Shown here in pieces: positions 25,428-33,522 of a stretch of 64,000 nt of DNA. The notes under the pieces are model-generated. The model had not been told where the DNA came from. It ran no database searches and saw only the letters and a program-made list of their open reading frames with translations. The position numbers and the translations under genes are program-made. Location: the NCBI GenBank assembly GCA_030694465.1, contig JAUXYJ010000105.1, positions 1 to 64,000 of the forward strand, in the 5' to 3' direction. The number at the start of each line of letters is the position of its first letter. The stretch's first letter is position 1. This stretch comes from Deltaproteobacteria bacterium (GTDB taxonomy: Bacteria > Myxococcota_A > Polyangia > Polyangiales > Ga0077539).

Positions 25428-25866
25428 GGTGAGTGGGAGGGAGGAGCAAAGGGGGTAAAGTGAGCTGTCTCTGCGCGCCACGGCGCGAGATGCCAGAGCC
25501 TTGAGTCGGTCCGATCATGCAACGGGCGCTGCGAGGGGTCGAGTGCCTCGGTGGGGTCCGTGTCGCTCATGATCGCTACGTGGCTGAATGCACGGGGGTT
25601 ATGCACCGTCAGTGTGTGTTGCGGTATACCTCCGCGGTCGCAAGCAGCGGTTCCTGTCGCGTGGGTCCGTTGTATTGAGCCAAAGACCTCACGGATTGCG
25701 CGTCGAGCCCAATGAGGTTTGTTTCGTTTTGCTGTCCCACCCCAAACACACGTTGTGCTGCAAAGAACCTTGTCGTTTGATCCCTTGGTTGATCATTTGT
25801 CGCGACAAGGGATGACTCTCTGAGCGGCTCAATGATGTCTAAAGTTTCCCCGAGAGAGAGCCGGTG
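25428..25866. other. Intergenic stretch with nested alternative hairpins
   Basis: About 440 bases separate divergent genes. No convincing reading frame was found. Near the 3' end are overlapping inverted repeats, annotated separately at 25768-25812. The rest shows no clear promoter or repeat. It should hold promoters for both the DsbD-like gene (minus) and the secreted protein at 25867 (plus). Confidence 0.4.
25768..25812 (+). promoter_or_regulatory. Two mutually exclusive hairpins in a 5' leader
   Basis: CCTTGTCG (25768-25775) can pair with CGACAAGG (25803-25810), and TCCCTTG (25781-25787) can pair with CAAGGGA (25806-25812). Both use the same 3' arm, so only one can form at a time. The element ends 54 bases before the ATG at 25867. 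This is the shape of an attenuator or protein-binding switch, but loops are long and no T-run follows, so the call is tentative. Confidence 0.35.
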
Positions 25867-26862
25867 ATGCGTAGGATTCTTCAGGTCTCGTTTGTAGTGT
25901 TTTCGGTGTCTGTGTTTGCGCTCTCAGGTGAGGCGCAGCGACGAGGCCGTGGCCGTCGAAACACAGCCGCAGCGGCGGTCGCGGTGAGCACGACACCACC
26001 GAATTCTGCACGTATTGCAGAAGAGCTCGGCACCGTGGCGTGGGGTTCGACCCCAGAGCAGGTCGTCGATTACTACCGACGTCAGGTGGTCGCCGAGTAC
26101 CTACCGTTGCTCCGCAACAAGGGCCAAGTCGAGCAAGACCGGCTGATGCAAGAGCGGGACGCGATCGTCGCGAATCTCCGACGCAGCTTCTTGCGATTCA
26201 ATGGTCTGGTGCCGCAACGGCGCTGGGACACTTCGTTTGTGGGCTCTGAGTACACCCACACGAACAACGAGAGCATGCTGGTCTACGAGAGCCCTCGCAC
26301 GGGGGATCGCGAGTTTTATTTCTTCTTCAACGATCGCTTGTGGAAGCGTTTTCAGGCGCGAAATGTCCCACGAGGCTCACCGCTGACCTTCGACACCTTC
26401 GTCCAGAGTCTAGACGGTCTCTTCGGCGGGCAGGGGCTTCGCCGCATGCGTCAAGATCAGCCTGATCGCGTCGAAGCGGTCTTGTGGCAAGACGCGACCA
26501 CACAGCTCCGAGTGATCGACCATTCGACCTTTTACGGTGCGTATTGCTTGGTATACGAAGACAAAGCGGTGCTCTCACGCCTCGCACAGCTTCGAACCAA
26601 TGCGCCCGCCAAGGTCGCCAACGCGACACCGACGACACTCGCGGGAGAGAGCGTAGTGGGCAACGTCACGGCGGACACCAACGAGGACGTCGTCGATCGC
26701 ATCACTGGACGCTTGAGGCGGACACAAACCAACACCGCGGCGGGTACCCCAGCTGCGGGAGCCAACGCGAATGGCGCCGCGACTGTAACGCGTCCTGCGA
26801 CGCCGACAACGGCACCCGCGCCCAACAACGGCGATCCGCTCAACGGACTCAACGGGCTCTAA
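25867..26862 (+). CDS. Secreted protein of unknown function
   Basis: The 331-residue product begins MRRILQVSFVVFSVSVFALS with a signal peptide (cleavage near EAQ at about 22-24). An Arg-rich then Ala/Val-rich segment follows, then a globular central domain (VVDYYRRQVVAEYLPLL, RFLRFNGL-type aromatic blocks, FYFFFNDRLWKRF) up to about residue 240. The C-terminal tail is Ala/Thr/Asn/Pro-rich and low complexity. No family recognised. The ATG at 25867 directly follows an in-frame GTG at 25864. It is likely a periplasmic or surface-linked protein. Confidence 0.75.
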   Translation: MRRILQVSFVVFSVSVFALSGEAQRRGRGRRNTAAAAVAVSTTPPNSARIAEELGTVAWGSTPEQVVDYYRRQVVAEYLPLLRNKGQVEQDRLMQERDAIVANLRRSFLRFNGLVPQRRWDTSFVGSEYTHTNNESMLVYESPRTGDREFYFFFNDRLWKRFQARNVPRGSPLTFDTFVQSLDGLFGGQGLRRMRQDQPDRVEAVLWQDATTQLRVIDHSTFYGAYCLVYEDKAVLSRLAQLRTNAPAKVANATPTTLAGESVVGNVTADTNEDVVDRITGRLRRTQTNTAAGTPAAGANANGAATVTRPATPTTAPAPNNGDPLNGLNGL

Positions 26863-26925
26863 CGTACGGGCTGTGGGGGCACCCACCGCGGGGCGAGTTT
26901 GTGAGCTGCTGAGCTGGAGGGAGCT

Positions 26926-27180
26926 TCAGGTGTCTTCGAACGAGGTGCTCGCCAGCACAGCAGTCAGCTCGGGGAGCTCCAGCTTCATTGCAGGGAGCAG
27001 GAGCAGCTCAATCGTCAGCGCGCGCCCTGGACAGCCCGCACACGCGGCGCTGAGCTGAACGTGAACCGTGGTGCCCTCAATGCGATCGAACACCAGCTTG
27101 CCGCCGTCTTTGGCCACGAGCGGTGCGAGAACATTTTGCACCAGATCACGCACGCGATGCTCGGCTGCAGCTTGATTCAT
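26926..27180 (-). CDS. NifU-like (Fe-S scaffold C-terminal) domain protein
   Basis: This 84-residue protein corresponds to the single NifU C-terminal domain. It carries the CAGC motif (C-x-x-C followed by PG) within LSAACAGCPGRALTIE, and DGGKLVF, both conserved in this domain family. Such small proteins bind and pass on Fe-S clusters. It stands alone on the minus strand between two plus-strand genes with no other Fe-S genes nearby, so partners are not visible here. Confidence 0.82.
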   Translation of the reverse strand: MNQAAAEHRVRDLVQNVLAPLVAKDGGKLVFDRIEGTTVHVQLSAACAGCPGRALTIELLLLPAMKLELPELTAVLASTSFEDT

Positions 27181-27327
27181 GAGGGAGCGAGACCGTACGT
27201 GTTGTGCGCAGCGAAAGAAAGCGTCGATCGAACGCGGCGCCGCGCGAGAACATTCGAACGATTCAACGGTGCTGACTTCGTCACATGATTGACGCTGACC
27301 GGGTCAAGCGCCTAGCATCCCCTCAGA

Positions 27328-28185
27328 GTGTCGCGGTTTCGCTTGCGATTTCTGCTTCAAGAGTTCGATCTGCCCGCTGGCGAAGTGGTGATGGGTCGAA
27401 GTCCAGATTGTCAGATTACCATTGAAGATCCACTGATCTCTCGCCAACACGCGAAGATCGTTGTCACTGAGTCGGTTTGCACGTTTGTGGATTTGGGCAG
27501 CCGAAACGGCTCCAAAGTCAACGGTCAATCGGCCAGGCAGCCCATCGTGCTTCACGACTCGGACCGTATTCGGTTGGGTGCGCAGGAGCTTGTGTTCTTC
27601 GAGATGGGCTCACCGCGACGCGCCGTCCGTGCGACCGGCGCCATGCGATTGTGTTCGCACTGTGGAGCGCCGTACGCAGAGGGAGCCGTGGTCTGTCCGC
27701 ACTGTGGCGAATCTGATGAGAAGCAAGACGAGACGATCTCTGGCGTGGTCGTAGAGCCACGAAAGACGTGGGTCCTTGCGCTCATGGGCGAAGTGCTTGA
27801 GCGCACGATGCATGCGCAGAAGTTCGATGAAGCGTCGAGGATTTTGCAGCGCGCAGTGGACGAGTTTTCAGATCACGTTGCGCGTGGAGATTCGCTCGAC
27901 ATGCAACAACTGACAGCCATCGCGGGCTACGCTTTGCGGCTCGCTGAGCTCGAGCGAAAGCCTCGTTGGCTCGAGTGGGTGCTCAACACCTTTGGCGACG
28001 TGAACGCGATCCCTCCCGTGCGGCTCCTCGGGCCGATTGAGTTGGCTGCGAGCGCGAACGCTGAGGGCTCAGACTACATCCGTGGCTTCGTGTACCGCAT
28101 CGGGCTGAAGGCTCGCAGTCTTGGGAGCGAGGAGGCGCTGGTGCTCGACCGGCTCGCGTTCTTGGGCCACAAGGTTGGTCCATGA
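27328..28185 (+). CDS. FHA-domain protein with zinc ribbon
   Basis: The 285-residue product (GTG start) has an N-terminal FHA domain (about residues 1-95) with the pThr-binding signature GRSPDCQI, SRQHAKIV and SRNGSKVNG. A zinc ribbon (LCSHCGAPYAEG, then VCPHCGE, about 108-130) and a helical C-terminal domain follow. FHA domains read phosphothreonine, so a Ser/Thr kinase partner is expected, though none is encoded here. It overlaps the next FHA gene by four bases, so the two are coupled and probably act together. The helical C-domain is similar in plan to the neighbour's. Confidence 0.87.
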   Translation: MSRFRLRFLLQEFDLPAGEVVMGRSPDCQITIEDPLISRQHAKIVVTESVCTFVDLGSRNGSKVNGQSARQPIVLHDSDRIRLGAQELVFFEMGSPRRAVRATGAMRLCSHCGAPYAEGAVVCPHCGESDEKQDETISGVVVEPRKTWVLALMGEVLERTMHAQKFDEASRILQRAVDEFSDHVARGDSLDMQQLTAIAGYALRLAELERKPRWLEWVLNTFGDVNAIPPVRLLGPIELAASANAEGSDYIRGFVYRIGLKARSLGSEEALVLDRLAFLGHKVGP

Positions 28186-28955
28186 GCGTGTCGGGTGTGC
28201 GGCTGAGATATCTTGGACAGGTTCTTGTGGTGCCGGTGGGGGGACAGTTTGCGATCGGGCGGAGCTCAGATTGTCAACTTGCCCTTGAGGATCCGCTTGT
28301 GTCTCGTATGCATGCGGTCTTCAAGTGGGTAGGAGACTCGCTGGTGATCGAGGATTTGTCTTCGCGCAACGGTGTGAAGGTCAACGACCAGCGCATTGAT
28401 GGCGTCCAGGTTCTTAAGATTGACGACATTGTCGGCATCGGTTCGCAGACCTTTGCGGTGATTGCTGGCGAGACCATTCGTCCCCGCGAGGTTCGCAAAG
28501 CTGCCGTCACGATGGCCAGCGAGACCAGCCACGGAGATTCGCCAAGTTCATTGCTGGGAGGCGTCGTTGAGAAGGCCTTCGCGATGAACCGTATCGATGA
28601 CGCCGAGCGAATTCTCAGCACCATGTTGCAGGACTTGCTCGTGCGCTTCGAGAAAGAGAAGCGTGATCGCGGAGCGCTTGCAGACGGGATCAAGTTCTCG
28701 CTTCGGCTCGCCAACGAGACGGGCAAGTCACAGTGGGTTGACTGGATCTTTGATGCCCATCGTATTCTTGAGCGTGTGCCACCCACGGCCACGGTCGATG
28801 AGCTTCACGTCTTGACACGCAAGATCCGATATCCCGTGACGCCGGCCTTTCGGCGCTATGTGACGGGCATGAAGGACCAGGTCTCGTTGTTGGGACCCAC
28901 CGAGCGGTTCGCTTTTCAGCGGCTCGAGGGGCTTATGCGCGTCCTGTCGGCGTGA
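28182..28955 (+). CDS. FHA-domain protein (partner of upstream FHA-zinc ribbon protein)
   Basis: The 257-residue product has an FHA domain at residues 1-95 (GRSSDCQL, SRMHAVF, SSRNGVKVND) and a helical C-terminal domain resembling that of the preceding gene (aligned blocks such as GVVEKAFAMNRIDDAERIL against GEVLERTMHAQKFDEASRIL). It lacks the zinc ribbon. The pair looks like a duplication with loss or gain of the ribbon. Partner kinases or membrane complexes are not evident nearby. The ATG overlaps the upstream stop codon. Confidence 0.85.
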   Translation: MSVSGVRLRYLGQVLVVPVGGQFAIGRSSDCQLALEDPLVSRMHAVFKWVGDSLVIEDLSSRNGVKVNDQRIDGVQVLKIDDIVGIGSQTFAVIAGETIRPREVRKAAVTMASETSHGDSPSSLLGGVVEKAFAMNRIDDAERILSTMLQDLLVRFEKEKRDRGALADGIKFSLRLANETGKSQWVDWIFDAHRILERVPPTATVDELHVLTRKIRYPVTPAFRRYVTGMKDQVSLLGPTERFAFQRLEGLMRVLSA

Positions 28956-29047
28956 TCTGGCACTGCGGGGAGTTTTCAGGTCCTCGACATGCTCAGCGCC
29001 CCCGCTGTACCCCTAAGGTTGCCTCGGGCAGAAGGGCACTGTGTCGC

Positions 29048-30301
29048 TCAGCCTGGACGTCCGTTGATCTTGGACATCATGCTCTCGTGCGACGCGTTGA
29101 GGGTCGTCACGAGGTTCTTAAGGCTGGTCAAGCGCTGGCGGTACTGAAGCCACGCCATCGACGAGGCGCGTTGCAGCTGCGGGCCCAGTCCGTCGGTCAC
29201 GTTGACCGAGAAAAAGACGCCAGCAAACTGGTTGACCGCCAGGGGCTGGCCACCGGTAAAGATCGCGCGGGCGCGCTCGGGCTCGGGGACACCGTTCAGC
29301 GCTGCCAGTGTGACTTGGCCAGTCTGAACGTTGACGTTTTGAGCGAGGGCTAGCACGCCCACGAACGGCGCGTTGGCCTGGGGCTGCTTCAGGATCAACC
29401 CCAACCGAAGGGTCATCGCGCTTGAATCCCCTGCAGAGCGCAGGGACTCGGTGACAGCGGCTCCATTGCCCATCGCTTGGGAGTGTGCCGTGAGCTGACG
29501 CCAGAGCTCTGCAAACAGCACGTGCACGCCCGCGATCTTCTGTGAGACCTGCGGATCAAGTCGTCCCATGCGGCCGGCAAACACCTCGGGGCCAAAGGGC
29601 GCGGTCTCGCCACCGGATTCACGAAACCAAGTGACGAGGTCCATGTCAACCGTCGGCGGGTGGGATGGGGGCGCTGTGCTGGGCGCGTCCTCGCTTCCGC
29701 CCGCGATATTGGCGCGCTCGCAAGCTGCCTCGAGCTTGGTCTTGACCGTCGCGAGGGTGTTGCCTGCGGCCTGAGCTTTGTCTCGCACCGTGTTGAGCGC
29801 GAGCAGGGTCTGGCGGTTTTGGCTGTTGGTCTCGGACTGACCACCAATGAGAAATCCTGCGCCCAAGCAGGCAATCGCAGTCACGACGATGGCAACGATC
29901 GTGCCTGTGCGCTTTTTGCCGACTTCGCTGTCGTCGACAGGACGTTCGTCCATGACGATCCGGAGCTCTTGCGGATGGGCGACTGCTGTGGACGCTCCGA
30001 AGGGGTCATCCGCGACTTTGCGCGCCGCAGCGGCGGCTTTGGCAGCAGCTTGCTGTTCTTGCACAAACGCTGGAGGTGCGACCTCGTTGCTCAGTCCGGG
30101 GATGCCGCCCATGCCGAAGGCAGGCGCGGGCAATCCCTGGCCTGTTGGGGGCGTTACGCCGAAGGGCGGTGCAATATCTTGGTTCTCTAGGCCAGGGGGG
30201 CCTGCGAGGGGTGGACCCACAGGAGAGGATGCAGGGTTCTGCATCCCGACTTGGGTTTTCTTGAGACGATCCTTGAGATTGGGCTTCTTCTCGTCGGCCA
30301 T
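29048..30301 (-). CDS. Hypothetical single-span membrane protein with Pro/Gly-rich N-terminus
   Basis: The 417-residue product has a cytosolic Pro/Gly/Ala-rich N-terminus (about residues 1-130), one membrane helix (TIVAIVVTAIACLGAGFLIG, about 133-152), then a helical and mixed periplasmic part (about 155-417). The N-in orientation is suggested by charged KKRTG just before the helix. The ATG at 30301 gives MADEKKPNLKDRL and is preferred to an upstream in-frame start. The low-complexity N-terminus and helical remainder suggest a scaffold role; no family was recognised. Confidence 0.7.
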   Translation of the reverse strand: MADEKKPNLKDRLKKTQVGMQNPASSPVGPPLAGPPGLENQDIAPPFGVTPPTGQGLPAPAFGMGGIPGLSNEVAPPAFVQEQQAAAKAAAAARKVADDPFGASTAVAHPQELRIVMDERPVDDSEVGKKRTGTIVAIVVTAIACLGAGFLIGGQSETNSQNRQTLLALNTVRDKAQAAGNTLATVKTKLEAACERANIAGGSEDAPSTAPPSHPPTVDMDLVTWFRESGGETAPFGPEVFAGRMGRLDPQVSQKIAGVHVLFAELWRQLTAHSQAMGNGAAVTESLRSAGDSSAMTLRLGLILKQPQANAPFVGVLALAQNVNVQTGQVTLAALNGVPEPERARAIFTGGQPLAVNQFAGVFFSVNVTDGLGPQLQRASSMAWLQYRQRLTSLKNLVTTLNASHESMMSKINGRPG

Positions 30302-30746
30302 AGCGTGCGCTCCGTTTGGGGCCCGCAAGGTAGCGGTAGCGGTATTTCAGCGTCAAGCGAACACGACGTTTGGACTGTAACGATTGCAGTGTTTTGCGCT
30401 GCCAACGAGCCGATCGCGGGCGCTGGCGATGTTGCCGAAAGAAAGAAGAGGTTGCGCAACGATCTCAATCGGCCTGCGATTTTTCTCGAAATGCCGCAGC
30501 GCAATGGAGCTCGTCTTGCGCTCGGCGCAAGCGCATCGCTGTGCGCAAAGCGCCGACGTTGTCGCAACGTTGCGCACAGGCCGAATGGAGCGCCTAGAGA
30601 AGTCAACTATTGCGCAGAGCGGGCTCGGTTGGTCACGCGCGAGATTGCTGGTTTCTTGAGCTGTTGGCCGGATGTGAGGCAACACGATGAGCAACGGCAG
30701 GCGAGAGATTGTCTTGAGCTGATTTGCCATTGCTCGGAGAAAAACC
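30302..30746. other. Intergenic stretch rich in TTGCGCA half-sites
   Basis: About 445 bases without a convincing gene separate divergent transcription units. GTTGCGCAAC (30451-30460) is a perfect palindrome, and related TGTGCGCAA (30540-30548), GTTGCGCAC (30569-30577) and ATTGCGCAG (30609-30617) follow within 170 bases, with an imperfect GTTGTCGCAAC (30558-30568) between. Open frames in the stretch look like shadows. Confidence 0.4.
30451..30617. promoter_or_regulatory. Cluster of TTGCGCA/TGCGCAA half-sites
   Basis: Four TTGCGCA-type half-sites lie within 167 bases: 30451-30460 (perfect palindrome), 30540-30548, 30569-30577 and 30609-30617. They sit upstream of the PilZ gene at 30747 and of the divergent gene ending at 30301. 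The clustering could mark a cooperative binding region. GC-rich DNA makes such motifs fairly common, so this is only suggestive. Confidence 0.3.
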
Positions 30747-31091
30747 ATGACTGACTCAGAACGGCGCCGCGCGCCGCGTCGCGCTACGGACCTCTTGGTC
30801 AACAAGTTTATCGACGGCCAGCCGCATGCGACGAGGTTGGTTGAAATCAGTCCCTTGGGGTGCGTCCTTGAGCGCCTTCTTGAGCCCGCGGTGAAGCGTG
30901 ACCTTTATCCGCTTGAGGTCTGTGTTCCGAGTCGCTTGGGCGGGGGGCGGATGTGGCTCTGGGGGCGACCGGTGTGGGAGAGCGAAGGGCGCGCGGCGCT
31001 GCGATTCGTCGGCGTTGATCCTCTGGATCGCGCGCTTCTTTCGCGGTTTAGCGACATGCTCTCGGGCAATCTCGCGGTCGCGACTGGGTGA
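30747..31091 (+). CDS. PilZ-domain protein
   Basis: The 114-residue product is a lone PilZ domain. The c-di-GMP-binding start is ERRRAPRRATDLLV (R-x-x-x-R type) and the second block is LVEISPLGCVLE, close to the usual D-x-S-x-x-G pattern but with Glu-Ile replacing the Asp-x positions. PilZ proteins bind cyclic di-GMP and modulate motility, secretion or exopolysaccharide. The altered second motif means binding should be tested rather than assumed. Preceded by an intergenic region with TTGCGCA-type sites. Confidence 0.75.
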   Translation: MTDSERRRAPRRATDLLVNKFIDGQPHATRLVEISPLGCVLERLLEPAVKRDLYPLEVCVPSRLGGGRMWLWGRPVWESEGRAALRFVGVDPLDRALLSRFSDMLSGNLAVATG

Positions 31092-31153
31092 GTGTCCATG
31101 TATGCCGTGTGAACTCACGTGGTATGCGTGGCACAGTGCGATAGAGCATCGTG

Positions 31154-31651
31154 ATGACTGATCCTGTGAGCGTTCACCGAAGACAACACAACTGGCGCTT
31201 GCTCTTGGGGGCGTGTCTCTTTGCGATCGCGTGCGGAGGTCCCGGTCGGCCTGATGTGCTGGCATTTGAGCCGGTACTCGAGGAAGACAACCGCCTCGTC
31301 ACCCTCCTTGATGAGTCGACGACGCTCGCGGTGAGGGATCGTCCGAGCGCAGTGCGAGATATCCGCACGGTGGTGCTGGGTCGCGCGCAAGCCAACGCAG
31401 CTGCCTGCGGAAATTTACAAGTCATTCATCCGACAGCCGTGGCCCTGCGCACGCGGCTCTGTGGCAACACGGTCGAGCGTGAAGAGTCAACCCGGGCGCT
31501 GATGCTGGCGCTTGAGGCTGGCGACGCGACAGGGGTTTCGTCTGCAATTCGCCGCATGATCGCGCTCGCACGCGCGATGGATCAGCTCGAAGCGGACGTG
31601 CAGCGGGCCAGAAATCAGCAGCCCACGTCGGGGTGCGCGCGCAGGGGCTAG
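31154..31651 (+). CDS. Lipoprotein of unknown function
   Basis: The 165-residue product has an N-terminal lipid signal (LLLGACLFAIACGG, lipobox IAC) after a short basic lead. The mature part is helical, rich in Ala, Arg and Glu with conserved-looking blocks (VVLGRAQANAAACGNL, IRRMIALARAMDQLEAD). No family recognised. An in-frame GTG three bases earlier is less likely than the ATG. It follows the PilZ gene by 62 bases and may share its transcript. Confidence 0.72.
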   Translation: MTDPVSVHRRQHNWRLLLGACLFAIACGGPGRPDVLAFEPVLEEDNRLVTLLDESTTLAVRDRPSAVRDIRTVVLGRAQANAAACGNLQVIHPTAVALRTRLCGNTVEREESTRALMLALEAGDATGVSSAIRRMIALARAMDQLEADVQRARNQQPTSGCARRG

Positions 31652-31739
31652 CGTGCTTCGTTTGCTTCGCGGGTGCGAAGTGCGCTTCGCTGTTTGAGCT
31701 GCAAATTCACGTGGATTATTGTCCTCGTGGGGTTGCTGC

Positions 31740-32474
31740 GTGGTAGCCTCTTACCCAATTCTGGGTGTCGCGAAGTCGCTGAAAGTGAGCGTTGTATTGT
31801 CCAGGTCGATCGCTGCTCAAGCCAGCTTGCGCGAAATCTACGCGCTCGCGAGGCATGTGCCTTTGATGACGGACGTCTCGACGAGAGTCCGCGCTCAAGG
31901 GCCAGGAAATTCGCTCACCGTGTTTGTGCACGGCTACCTTGCCACCGGTGGGGTCATGAAGCCGATGGCTGAGCATCTCGCCGCGCAGGGCGTGGGCGGG
32001 CGGCATCTTCATTTTAACTTTGCGCCTGCGGGGTCGCTTGCCGAGCACGTACGCAAACTCGACGCGCTGATCGAGAAGATCCATGGCGTGTCTGGGCCGG
32101 TCAATCTCGTAGGACATTCGCTGGGAGGGTTGGTCGCGCGGTACTATCGCCAGGTCTTGGGGCGGCCCGTCGCGCGGATGGTGTGCATCGCGACGCCGCA
32201 CGAGGGAGTCCCACGAGCGCGCGTTTTTCGTGCGCTGCCGTTGGTGGATGAGCTTGCGCCGGGGTCGTCCACCCTGAAGCTGCTTGAGGCTACGAGGTCG
32301 AGATTGGATGGCACTGTCGTCACGTGCGTGTTGCCCTCCCATGACAACCTGGTCTCGCCCAATGGGAGCGCCTCGCTGATGGGGACTCGTAGCGTGAGGG
32401 TCGAGGGCGTTGGCCATTTGGCCGTGCTTTTTGACAAGCAGACTTGGTCGATCGTCGCTGACGCGTTGCGCTGA
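31740..32474 (+). CDS. Alpha/beta-hydrolase (lipase/PGAP1-like)
   Basis: The 244-residue product (start uncertain) carries the lipase core: VFVHGYLATGG oxyanion loop, nucleophile GHSLGG, probable catalytic Asp in PSHDNLVSP and His in GVGHLAVLF. The order Ser-Asp-His is canonical for alpha/beta hydrolases. Substrate unknown; lipid, ester or lipoprotein turnover is plausible. The GTG at 31740 was chosen; TTG at 31719 and GTG at 31785 are alternatives, and a secreted form cannot be ruled out because the first 25 residues are hydrophobic. Confidence 0.72.
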   Translation: MVASYPILGVAKSLKVSVVLSRSIAAQASLREIYALARHVPLMTDVSTRVRAQGPGNSLTVFVHGYLATGGVMKPMAEHLAAQGVGGRHLHFNFAPAGSLAEHVRKLDALIEKIHGVSGPVNLVGHSLGGLVARYYRQVLGRPVARMVCIATPHEGVPRARVFRALPLVDELAPGSSTLKLLEATRSRLDGTVVTCVLPSHDNLVSPNGSASLMGTRSVRVEGVGHLAVLFDKQTWSIVADALR

Positions 32475-32706
32475 GTGTACGATTTGCGATTGCAGTTCGT
32501 GCCAGATTGAGCGAGCGGTCGCGCGGCGCGCAATTGTGCTTGGGGTCGCGCTTGGCTGGGGCAATCCTACTTTCGGTGAGGTAGCGGATTGGGATATATG
32601 CGCTGCGCTAGCGCGCGCGCTGGGTGCGCCGCTAAACTTCCCCGCCGTGGCCGCGCCTCGAGGGGCCTTTAGTCACAGAATCGCTTGCTCGGAGTCCCTC
32701 GCGAAA

Positions 32707-33522
32707 ATGCCAAATACTGCCTCTCGTTGGTCATGTCGTGGCGCTGGTGTTGTGGTCACCTTGTGGGCGTTGCAGGGATGCGCGGCGGTGTTTCCTCGCT
32801 ACACGACCGCTGCGCGGGAGGTGCCCGCGGGCATCGCGGAGTCTGGCTCCATGGCGTCTGCTCCGGACGAGCTGCATCGGCTGGGCGTAGTGCGTGCGGT
32901 TACGCCGCTTACGACCCGAGACGGGCGGCCCTGGGACTCGGACGGGCCTCCGGATTTCTTTGTGATCATTCGACGTAACGGCGACGAGGTCTTTCGCTCA
33001 CGCGTCATTCGCGACTCGGTGCAGCCCTCGTGGGATCCCATGCAAGACGCTGTCGATCTCTTTGTTCGGAGCACCGATGTGCTCAGTCTTGAGCTTCGGG
33101 ATGACGACGGCGCGTTGAGCCCAGGCGATCTCGTCGGGAGCTTTGAGATCCGTGGCGGTGTGCCCGCAGAGGCGCGCAACGGCGGGGTCTGGAGCGTTCG
33201 TTTGGAGGGCGGCGCTCAGCTTGAGCTCACTTCGCACACCCCACGTGCGCGGATCGGCATGGGTGTGACGTACGAATACCGCACGGACTATCTCGTGGTG
33301 ATCGCAGTGGCCGAGGCGGGCCCCGCGTACACAGCAGGTCTGCGAGTCGGGGACCGCATTGAGCGCATCAACGCGCGCCCCATGAATCAGCTGAGCGAGG
33401 CTGACGTTCGACAAGAAATGGATCGCGGCACGATGCGCGATGTGTCGCTCGGAGTCACCCGCGCTGGGTCGCAACCGCAAGAGTTTACCGTGCGCCCCGA
33501 CGCACTTTACGAGGGACGATGA
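32707..33522 (+). CDS. C2- and PDZ-domain lipoprotein
   Basis: The 271-residue product has a lipid signal (VVVTLWALQGCAAVF, lipobox LQGC). It then has a C2-like beta domain (about 70-165; DFFVIIRRNGDEVFRS and LSLELRDDDGALSPGD) and a C-terminal PDZ domain (about 185-265; VIAVAEAGPAYTAGLRVGDR). C2 domains bind lipids or partners, PDZ domains bind C-terminal peptides. The ATG at 32707 gives the signal peptide; an upstream extension was rejected. It overlaps the next gene by four bases and opens the MCE/ABC cluster. Confidence 0.78.
   Translation: MPNTASRWSCRGAGVVVTLWALQGCAAVFPRYTTAAREVPAGIAESGSMASAPDELHRLGVVRAVTPLTTRDGRPWDSDGPPDFFVIIRRNGDEVFRSRVIRDSVQPSWDPMQDAVDLFVRSTDVLSLELRDDDGALSPGDLVGSFEIRGGVPAEARNGGVWSVRLEGGAQLELTSHTPRARIGMGVTYEYRTDYLVVIAVAEAGPAYTAGLRVGDRIERINARPMNQLSEADVRQEMDRGTMRDVSLGVTRAGSQPQEFTVRPDALYEGR

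Noticed and set aside
30353..30805. Open frames in the spacer around 30.3-30.8 kb
   Set aside because: No domain, Arg/Ser-rich translation, and the ends run into real genes on the other strand.
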